Positions 56,725 through 64,000 of a DNA stretch of 64,000 bases are shown in pieces; the first letter of the stretch is position 1, and each line of letters starts with the position of its first letter. Made by a program: the position numbers and the translations under genes. The stretch covers positions 1 to 64,000 of the forward strand of contig SMOI01000154.1 of assembly GCA_008000375.1 (NCBI GenBank), given 5' to 3'. This stretch comes from Poteriospumella lacustris (Eukaryota > Sar > Chrysophyceae > Chromulinales > Dinobryaceae). Under the pieces are notes generated by a model. It was not told the DNA's origin, did no database searches, and worked only from the letters and a program-made list of their open reading frames with translations.

Positions 56725-57209
56725 TGGTAAATTCGATAGCGAATGATTTGTAATCAAAGATTGATTGGGCAAAGTCCGCGTTCGCTAAAGCTGGAAATTC
56801 GGTGCGAAGAAAATTACCTCCCCAAAATGAGACAGCAGGAGAGATGACGAAAGAAGTTATTGTCACCAAGGAGCATCAGGCGCCCGTTCAACAATTCTGG
56901 TTCCGTTGGGCTTGCTATTGCCGAAAGATCATCGTTTCCTTCCGCCTCGATTCGTCTGCGCGCGACGAGCGACGAGTCAACTGCCGACGATGATGTCGCC
57001 ATCTTTTGTCGTTTGTCGTTTGTCGCGTGTCGTCTCTCTGCAGTCTGCAGGTCGGTTCCTTGTGGCCTGTTCTGTACAGAGGAGAAAGTCCGGCTGCAAC
57101 TCTGCAACGAATGAGTTGGTATTGAAGCGGCATGTTGTAGAAAATATTCGACATTCCTTTCTTACGATCCCCAAGAATCACCGATGATGCTAAAGAAACT
57201 AACAGGGAT
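56725..57209. other. Intergenic region upstream of the PH-PEBP gene
   Basis: A 485-bp gap between two minus-strand genes. A minus-strand frame of about 60 codons (from about 57002, beginning MATSSSAVDSSLVA) ends at a possible donor, GGAG then GTAATT; it might be a 5' leader exon but has no clear join. TTTTGTCGTTTGTCGTTTGTC near 57003 is a short repeat. Confidence 0.45.
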
Positions 57210-59270
57210 CTACTCCTTCTTGAGGGACTGCAGCATGATGTTGTTGAGGCGGGACAACATGGAGCGAGGATCCTCAAGCAAACCAGCTGCCACCAGAGCA
57301 TTATCGTACATTTGCTCAGCCACGAACTTCGCGCGATCTTCAGAGCGCAAGCTGTGGAGAGCAACAATCAAAGGGTGGCTGGGGTTGATTTCCAACACCT
57401 GAGGAGGCAAGTCCTTGTACGAACCGGTGTCGCGATTGTTCGCCTGCTCCACCATGCGCAACATGCGGCGCAAAGCACCCGACTCGTGATCAGTGATAAC
57501 GGCAGGTGAATCTCGAAGGCGCTTGGTTGCACGAACGTCTCGCACGCGCTCTTCGCCCAGAGTCGCGCGCAGCCAGCCAATCAACTCGGTGACTTCACTG
57601 TCGGACAACTTCAAGTCCGCGGACGTCTTCTCCTCGTCCTTCTTGTCGGCATCGTCGCCTTCATTTGGCATGGCCTCAATCGCGCCTGAGTTCTCGGCGG
57701 AAACGATGTTGCGACCAGCAAATGCTTTCAAATTGCTCATGACGAACTCATCGATGCCGTTGAACAAGAGAAGCACTTCGCGGTTTTGACCGGACTTGGA
57801 TGACTGGAACGTCTCCATGTATGGAGAGGCCAGAGCGGACTCGCGGTTGGGAGCGATGATGTAGTAGATATTCTTCTGCTCAGGAGGGAGGCGAGACACG
57901 TAGTCGTCAAGAGAAACAAGCTCTCCAGCGTTGCGGGTGGAGGACTCGAAGAGCAGCAACTTTGCGATGGAGTCCATGTGGGCGTAGTCTTGGCACGCTC
58001 CCTGCTTCAAAAACACCTGGAACTCCAAGTAGAACTCCTTGTACTTCTCGATGTCATTCTTTTTCTCCTCCTCGAGCATCTTCAAAATTCGTCGGATGAG
58101 AACTTCGCGAATGCGGCGCAGGAGGGATGAATCCTGCGCCTTTTCGCGCGACAAGGACAGTGGCAAATCTTCACTGTCAACCGCTCCCTTGATAAAGCGC
58201 AACCAATCAGGCAAAAGATCCTTGGGCTTCGATTCGATCAAAACGCGACGACTGTACAGATTAACTCCCGGCTCCATCGCTCCCATTCCAAACTTCTCGC
58301 TGTGGAAGAACGGAACGAACAGGAGGACCTTGAGGTCCAACGGCGCATCAGTGCGGAAGTGCAAACGGAATCGGGGCTCATCGTGAGCGCCGGTAATGAA
58401 TTGATAAAAATCCTTGTATTGTCCATCATTAATCTCCTTCTTGTCGCGGGACCACAAAGCTTGGACGGTGTTGACCGCATCGTCGTTGACCGAGATCGGG
58501 AAAGACACAAAAGCGGAGTAATGTTTGATGATGCTCTTGAGGCGCTGAGGATCAGAGAACTCTTTGCATGAATCCTTCAGATACATTGTGATACGAGAGC
58601 CGTGGTTGGAAACTCCTGGGATTTCATTCACGTAGACATCTTCAATGGTGAACTCGCCAGTGCCGGTAGAACTCCAACGGTGCGCCAGCTTCTTGTCTCC
58701 CAGAGCAGAAATCGATTCAAAGGTAACCTTTTCAGCCACCATGAACGCTGAGTAGAATCCGACACCGAATTGTCCGATGATACCGTCTCTGCTAGAGGTG
58801 CTATCCGCAGAAGTGGCTGTTTGTTCCACAAATTGTTTGCTACCGGAGCGAGCAATGGTTCCGAGATTGGAAATGAGCTCCTCCTTGGACATACCAATGC
58901 CATTGTCCAAAATAGTGAGAGTGTTCTTCTCTGGATCAGCAAAAATTTGAATCGATAGAGAAGAAGCTGCACCAGAAGCGTCTTCGCGAGTGTCACCCTT
59001 GACTTGGCTGTATCGGTACTTCTCCAATGCATCAGATGAGTTGGAAACCAACTCGCGGATAAAGACTTCCTTGTCAGTATAAATGGAATTTGTAACAATA
59101 TCCAACAGTTTACGTGTCTCGGCCTGGAAAGACAACGTCTCAGGTCCCTTAGACATTCTTATCGCTGCTGACGTATACGTCGCGATAGCAGGCGAGAAAC
59201 GCGAAGCCGGCACGGCACCCAATCTCACGACGCGCTTGGCGACGTTCTTGGCAAGAGCACGAGCAAGCAT
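57210..59270 (-). CDS. TRAP1: Mitochondrial Hsp90 (TRAP1)
   Basis: Intronless, 686 residues from the ATG at 59270; a codon nine bases upstream would add MWK. Presequence MLARALAKNVAKRVVRLGA. GHKL ATPase motifs: EVFIRELVSNSSDALEKYR, DNGIGMSKEELI and GQFGVGFYSAFMVA, then the middle domain SLSREKAQDSSLLRRIREVL and a dimerising C-terminal domain. It ends LNNIMLQSLKKE with no MEEVD, as expected for an organelle form. The first 19 codons closely match those of the p32 gene that points the other way from the same intergenic region. TRAP1 is a matrix chaperone linked to folding and stress control. The gene is a conserved single-exon reading frame. Confidence 0.95.
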   Translation of the reverse strand: MLARALAKNVAKRVVRLGAVPASRFSPAIATYTSAAIRMSKGPETLSFQAETRKLLDIVTNSIYTDKEVFIRELVSNSSDALEKYRYSQVKGDTREDASGAASSLSIQIFADPEKNTLTILDNGIGMSKEELISNLGTIARSGSKQFVEQTATSADSTSSRDGIIGQFGVGFYSAFMVAEKVTFESISALGDKKLAHRWSSTGTGEFTIEDVYVNEIPGVSNHGSRITMYLKDSCKEFSDPQRLKSIIKHYSAFVSFPISVNDDAVNTVQALWSRDKKEINDGQYKDFYQFITGAHDEPRFRLHFRTDAPLDLKVLLFVPFFHSEKFGMGAMEPGVNLYSRRVLIESKPKDLLPDWLRFIKGAVDSEDLPLSLSREKAQDSSLLRRIREVLIRRILKMLEEEKKNDIEKYKEFYLEFQVFLKQGACQDYAHMDSIAKLLLFESSTRNAGELVSLDDYVSRLPPEQKNIYYIIAPNRESALASPYMETFQSSKSGQNREVLLLFNGIDEFVMSNLKAFAGRNIVSAENSGAIEAMPNEGDDADKKDEEKTSADLKLSDSEVTELIGWLRATLGEERVRDVRATKRLRDSPAVITDHESGALRRMLRMVEQANNRDTGSYKDLPPQVLEINPSHPLIVALHSLRSEDRAKFVAEQMYDNALVAAGLLEDPRSMLSRLNNIMLQSLKKE

Positions 59271-59616
59271 TTTCCACAACAGTTGAGTCGATGATACGGT
59301 TGTATTTCGTTTTCCGACAGATTATAGGTTGCTTCTGTTGAGCCAAAGGAAGAGAATGCGGTTGGTAAGACGACCATCTGTGCAGAACGGACGGATGTCG
59401 TTTGGGGATTCTTGGAGTATGGAAGCGCACTGCCGACTGGCAGAGGTTGTTTTTCTGGAACATCTCCCAGAATCGCAGAATCGCAAGTTCTCTCTGCTGC
59501 TTCCTTGTCATCGCAGCCATGCACCATGCCTGCACCTTGGTGCGATTTCCTTCTTTGTTCTTTATCCATCCAATTCCTACGACAAGTGCTTCACATACCA
59601 AACAAATTGTTTCAAA
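59271..59616. promoter_or_regulatory. Bidirectional promoter region, TRAP1 / p32
   Basis: A 346-bp gap between the divergent starts of two mitochondrial protein genes whose first codons are related. The few bases next to each ATG are similar (TTGTGGAAAATG against TTGTTTCAAAATG), but the rest of the gap shows no clear inverted symmetry. Confidence 0.6.
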
Positions 59617-60327
59617 ATGTTGGCTCGTGCTATTGTGAAGAATGTGGCTAAGCGCACCATGAGATTGGGTGCCAAAGCGGTCGCTCAGCCTTTGGCGAGC
59701 TACTCAAGTGCCGTGGTTGCCATGAAGGAAGTTGAGTCTCCTTACACCCGCGTTGCGGCGATGGCCCGCAGAGAGATTGATTTCGAGGTTACTGGCACTG
59801 AAGTTGATGTTGAGCATGAGGACGCCAAGAAGATTGTTGAGAAGCACTTCACTGTCAGCGAGGAGAAGGGCAAGGGAGAAGTTATTTTGACCCGCACTCA
59901 TAATGACGAGAAGATTCAGGTCTTTTTCCATGTCCAAGACGTCGAGGATGAAAATATGTTTGATGAGGAAGAAGACGTAGAGGAGACTGAGGAAGAGAAC
60001 GGTGGCAGCATTGGGGTCAACTTCCGTGTGGAGATCACCCGAGGAGACAAGAAGATGATTATTGCTGCTCTCGGCGGTCAAGAGCTTGATGTTAGAGCGG
60101 TTCGTTTCGTCCCCGCCAATGTTGACCGCAATTCCGAAGAGATCTATTATGGAGGTCCTGAATTCTCGGAGTTGGAGGAAGATTTCCAGGAGGCTTTCTT
60201 GGACTTCTTGGAGGAACGTAAGATCGACGGCGACCTTGCCTTTTTCGTCTTGTCTCATTCTCGCGAAAAGGAGCAGAAGGAATACGTTAATTGGTTGGAG
60301 ACTTTGGAGACATTCTCTGCCAAGTAA
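59617..60327 (+). CDS. C1QBP: p32/MAM33 mitochondrial acidic matrix protein
   Basis: Intronless, 236 residues from the ATG at 59617. Presequence MLARAIVKNVAKRTMRLGAK. The mature part has the p32 fold: SPYTRVAAMARREIDFEVTG, VEKHFTVSEEKGKGEVILTR, an acidic loop (DEEEDVEETEEENGG), then VNFRVEITR and a C-terminal helical pair including FLDFLEERKIDGDLAFFV. MAM33/p32 forms a doughnut-shaped trimer and helps mitochondrial translation or ribosome assembly. It is convergent with the MFSD5-like gene (147 bp) and divergent from TRAP1, with which it shares a presequence. Confidence 0.92.
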   Translation: MLARAIVKNVAKRTMRLGAKAVAQPLASYSSAVVAMKEVESPYTRVAAMARREIDFEVTGTEVDVEHEDAKKIVEKHFTVSEEKGKGEVILTRTHNDEKIQVFFHVQDVEDENMFDEEEDVEETEEENGGSIGVNFRVEITRGDKKMIIAALGGQELDVRAVRFVPANVDRNSEEIYYGGPEFSELEEDFQEAFLDFLEERKIDGDLAFFVLSHSREKEQKEYVNWLETLETFSAK

Positions 60328-60474
60328 ATATTATAGATCTGAGGCCTCGATGTAAACAATAAGTTGCCGACGACATTGATATGCAGCGGTTACATTCAAC
60401 GATCGTGACAAGCGAAGAAAAGGAATGGCTACAACACTGGTGCACTCAGACGATAAAAGGCGATGGAGTTGCGC

Positions 60475-61943
60475 CTAGACACTGTTGTCGTCCATGTCGT
60501 CGTCATCTTCATCGGAAACCAACTGGCTCAGAACGCGCCCGTCCAACTGAAGATAGAAATAGATCAGCAACCAGCGAGCAAAGAGAGGATGGATCATCAC
60601 TTACATAAGAGTATTGAACATAAGCTGCAAGCGCATTCAATACGGAGCACGTCGAAAGCATCAAGACAGGACTGTCGTGGACGAAGTGCAGGGCAATCAT
60701 CGTCACGACCAGGGTCACAACTCTACAAAACGAAGCGAAACAGATTAGTTGAAGAACACCGTTGAAAGCAAGGCAAGATCATAGTGACGCACTTTTGAAT
60801 AACTAGAACTATGTTTCGAAGATCGTGCGGAATGATCCGGCCGCGGTAGTATCCTATGCATGGCCAATAGACGCCGACGCCAACTTGGATGACGAGACAT
60901 GCCAGGTAGGCCAGTATTGGTGTCTGGAATATCGCACCGCAGAAGTAGGCCACAGAAGCTGCCACAAGCAACGATTGTAACATTTGTTCACTGCTGGATG
61001 CCCCACTACCAACGGTCATTTGGAAAAAGTAATTGCCAAGCATAGAGCAGCCGATAAAGCTGGAAAATACGATCTCGTAAGGCAATGTCGTATCCTCTTC
61101 GGCGACGATTCCGCTTAACCATGGCGCCCAATAAAACGTGAAAATGGTAATAGATGCTTCACAAAGGGATGCCAGAACGAGCAGCAATGACAAGTGCTTG
61201 TTCGTCTTAAGGGCGCTGGACGCCTGATTCAGATTGAACATGAACCCAGACAGCATGAAACGGGGCGTGTTTACGTCCTTCTCCCACATGACCGTCAAGT
61301 ACAGTGCCGTGAAAGCAAAGAGTCCTGAACACACTGCAATACACCCATTATGCCCAAATCCAGCAGCCATTTGACCAACAACGCCTGAGAGTGCTGCCAT
61401 GAAGGCCAAAATGTGAGTGAGGAGCGAAAATGTGTGCGACAGCCAATCTTCTGGAAAGCCATGTGACGAATGCTGGTGAACAGCATAACTTTCAAACGCA
61501 GCTTGTTGTAGGGCCGTAGCTGTTCCGTACACGATACGACCAATCAGAAGCATCTCGTAGTGCCCACCAAAGAACATGGCGAACATGGATGCACTGTACA
61601 GCACTGCGCTCAGGACGCATTTGTCTTTCCGAGTGCCAACGTCAACAATTTCCAGGGCAATACTCGCCAAAGTAGTCGAAATAACTGTAACAAGGTACAA
61701 CCGTGTAATTTGTTCCAATTCCAGGTGAATATCGATCAATGTGTGGTAAAAAGACGCAGCGGCAATGAACTCGCAAAACAAGATGCAAGCGTAACCACCG
61801 ACGAATGATGTCTGAAACGTTTGAAACTCCTTTGTGGTTATTATGGTCCCTTCGCCAGACTTTAGGCGCAAGTAGCTGACGCCCAAGGCAACACACACCA
61901 GCCCATATGCGAAATAATATGCTGATTGACCTGCTTCTATCAT
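60475..61943 (-). CDS. MFSD5: MFSD5/MOT2-like major facilitator transporter
   Basis: Exons 60793-61943, 60605-60722 and 60475-60546 (introns of 70 and 58 bp) give 446 residues. About twelve membrane helices. Family marks include GRIVYGTATALQQAAFESYAVHQHS followed by GFPEDWLSHTFS, close to the AFESW-type core of MFSD5/MOT2. The algal MOT2 carries molybdate; other members have unknown substrates. The tail is acidic (SDEDDDMDDNSV). Helix assignments are approximate. The stop is UAG at 60475-60477. Molybdate as the substrate here is inference from the family. Confidence 0.85.
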
Positions 61944-62965
61944 TGACTTTGTTAGTCTGTCGAATTCTTCTCTGCGACAACGGTCACGTCACTCGCAATC
62001 AGAAATGCTGAAGACGAAGGTGGACTCTCCAAAAGTGGTGGTAACTAGGCTCGATTTGATTTCGGATTCCAGATACGAATCCGATATCAAAGAACTGGCG
62101 ACGGTTCGATCGGACGACGTTGGGACGTTGGGCGGCGGTGACCAGACCCCGGACGTTTCGGTGCTTACTTTGCACCTCTTTATCCAATAACTGTTAAATA
62201 AGATGCTAACGCCACCCATCAGAACAGAAAAGGAGTTTATAACTCATAATAAGAGAGCTTACAAGGTGAAAAACGGAAGGAGTGTGACCCGTTATCCATA
62301 TATTCTCTCCAGTTTTCAAAAAGTAGTCGAAAAGTTGGTTCAGACGAAGTTACAAAATAGAAGCTTCGATAAAACGTGAACGTGATTTGTTTCTCTGTCG
62401 TACGTCGTACGTAGTCCATAAATGCTGTGGTGTAGAAGGAAGATGAGGTTTGGAAGCTTGAAGCAGTGACATTGAAATGACACCAATTAGCGTGCTTTTC
62501 ATGCAGTGGCTTGGCTATTTATCTATCTATTCCGTCCCCACAACAACTTCGTGCCGCGTACGCGACGAACTGGCACACAGCTTCGATGCTGTCAACCTGA
62601 ATGAATGCGAAGCAAACCGCTAGCTACAACTGCACTTATATTATGTATGTAAAACGAACAATCTGCTTATATGAGCAAGGAACAGGAGATGTACTGTACA
62701 TGGGCCTCATATTCCGTCAGAACAAAAAGTGGAACATCGCTGTTCCGCCACCGCCGCTTCTGTGTGTCGCGACACTGACGTCGGCAGCAGTTTCGCTGTT
62801 CGCCGCCCCGGCGATTCCGACGTGAAATTCTTGTCGGAACTCGACCTCGCATCGGGTCAGTTGGCACTCGCGCGTGGGCCGTCAAAGAAAAGTCATATCG
62901 CTATAGTAGGTGCCCCGTCGGAAACGATCAGTTCAAGTGGTTTTTACATCGGGTATTCCTCATCC
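61944..62965. other. Long intergenic region, MFSD5-like / type I membrane protein
   Basis: A 1022-bp gap between divergent starts. A plus-strand 61-codon frame at 62005-62190 (MLKTKVDSPKVVV onwards) starts soon after the MFSD5 ATG and could be a small gene or exon, but there is no known match. The remainder is AT-richer and without clear features. Confidence 0.5.
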
Positions 62966-63750
62966 ATGCTATGTAAGTGCTCACTTATTATTTTGTTGTT
63001 CATCTTGGTCTGACGGCGGCATTTTGTTTCACAGCATTCCAAATTTTTGTCGCGCTTGTCGCGGCCCTAGCATTGTTGACCTTGGAGGTCGACGCCCAGC
63101 CCTCATATAAGATTATTGAGTTTGATACCTCTTTCTACATCGATGGTTACACTGGTCGTCGTCGGCAGCTTCGAGAGCAAGTGGACGTGGAGACTGTCTC
63201 TCTGACCGCTCTGACCGCGGACGACAAAGATGCCGTTGTCGTCGCCTTTGCAAATTCTCTGCAAACAGCTATTAACAAGAACGGAACCTTTGCGCGCAGC
63301 AATGTGGAGTTCAAGACCTCGTCTACGTCTGGATCGACCTTGCAAGTAACTCTTGGATCCACAGTTGACTTCTCCAACGATGCATTTGCCGCTGGCCGCA
63401 ATGCAGAGACGGAGTATATCACCAATACTGTTCAGAAAGGTGTCACTAAGATGATCAGTGATGATTCCTTCACGACGAAGTTGCGGGCGATCGGACCCAC
63501 CGCTTTCTCAGCTGTAACGGTGCGCAACTCCTCCGCGACCTTCAGCGCCAACACCGTCACAGTAGTGGACTACACCTTCACGATTGGTTCCTATGATCAT
63601 GATGATCCGAAGCGCAAGGGAGCAAAAGTTGGCTCCGTGTCCGTGGGCGTCGTTGTGGGCGTGATTCTGCTGGGATTGTCGTTTTACATCATCTGCTTTT
63701 TCCGCCCGCCGACTACCGCCAAGGTGGAGGACGGCGTGGTCAGCAAATAA
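62966..63750 (+). CDS. Secreted-ectodomain type I membrane protein, unknown function
   Basis: Exon 1 supplies only seven coding bases (62966-62972); after a 62-bp intron, exon 2 (63035-63750) completes 240 residues. The join creates the signal peptide MLSFQIFVALVAALALLTLE. A mixed alpha/beta-looking ectodomain of about 170 residues follows, rich in Thr/Ser/Val with NGT and NSS sequons (possible N-glycosylation), a single membrane helix (VSVGVVVGVILLGLSFYII) and a short tail ending VVSK. No family was recognised. The tiny first exon is easily overlooked; without it the protein would appear to lack a proper signal peptide. Confidence 0.78.
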
Positions 63751-63803
63751 GAACCTCATGTCGTGCTTTGCTTGTTGTCATACATATACATACACATAAG
63801 TTT

Positions 63804-64000
63804 ATTGAATCAACATCACATTTTGTTTTGATTTTTGCCTGTAACATTCCACCAATTTCAACAGCTTCGCCTGCTCTTCCCTGTCGACAGTCATGAGTTC
63901 CCTCGTTTTCTCCACCCTCGTTCTCCATTCTGCATACAAGTTTCGATCGAACGCCAGTAGAAGGTACGAGACAGAAAACGGGAATCGTCGTTGTTCGACT
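63804..64000 (-). CDS. C-terminal fragment of a helical protein (partial)
   Basis: An open frame enters from the right edge on the minus strand and ends at TAA (63804-63806), giving 65 residues. The sequence is strongly helical and charged (AFDRNLYAEWRTRVEKTREL, then EEQAKLLKLVECYRQ) and looks like real coding sequence rather than 3' flank. The start is outside the window, so no full domain can be judged. It is convergent with the type I membrane gene, only 53 bp away. Confidence 0.6.

Noticed and set aside
62005-62190. Small plus-strand frame upstream of the type I membrane gene
   Set aside because: No family match and no convincing donor site to join it to a neighbour; left as part of the intergenic entry.
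1-64000. CRISPR arrays, bacterial operons, Shine-Dalgarno sites
   Set aside because: The sequence is eukaryotic nuclear DNA with spliced genes; the tandem repeats seen lack spacer structure.

Overview
This 64 kb window is nuclear DNA of a microbial eukaryote. Genes are packed at about one per 1.9 kb on both strands. Most are interrupted by short GT-AG introns (58-96 bp), and UAA, UAG and UGA all serve as stops. The proteins are purely eukaryotic: calnexin, eIF4E, PTEN-like phosphatase, EF-hand phosphatase, ATP23, mitochondrial TRAP1 and p32. I cannot name the species. A free-living protist fits best; short introns plus a polytopic TKL-type kinase would suit a stramenopile-like lineage, but that is inference.

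Layout. 1-12 kb holds the 3' end of an acidic protein and an endomembrane group: rhomboid protease, ER-type J-protein, EF-hand phosphatase, an unknown secretory protein and calnexin. 11.6-13.2 kb holds a degenerate prolyl-hydroxylase-like protein. 13.4-16.1 kb is a large inverted repeat carrying two tail-to-tail copies of a 4EHP-like eIF4E gene. 16.3-22.2 kb has ATP23, a four-TM protein and a Gln/Asp-rich giant. 22.4-31.3 kb has a secreted TPR-JmjC-like protein, a nitronate monooxygenase, a polytopic kinase and PGS1. 31.4-35 kb has a METTL21-type methyltransferase and a second inverted repeat with two tail-to-tail copies of mitochondrial uL22. 35-51 kb has an mtRF-like factor, peroxiredoxin 5, a TPR-like protein, an FAD protein, a urea transporter, a PTEN-like phosphatase, AlkB and a glucocerebrosidase. 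51-64 kb has a JUPITER/SPIRAL1-like protein, a PH-PEBP-PEBP-coiled coil-PH protein, TRAP1 and p32 (head to head), an MFSD5-like transporter, a type I membrane protein and a partial gene.

Themes. Mitochondrial genes recur (ATP23, uL22m twice, mtRF, Prx5, PGS1, TRAP1, p32), as do secretory-pathway genes. Neighbours are mostly divergent or convergent with small gaps, so many promoters are probably shared. GC content is mosaic: GC-rich blocks full of low-complexity coding alternate with more balanced blocks where the inverted duplications lie.

The strongest oddities are the two near-perfect inverted gene pairs, a shared mitochondrial presequence in the divergent TRAP1/p32 pair, the PH/tandem-PEBP protein, the 4TM-kinase-2TM protein, and two 2OG-oxygenase-fold proteins that seem to have lost their iron ligands. 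Gene models were spliced by eye: each joins in frame, but none has transcript support here.
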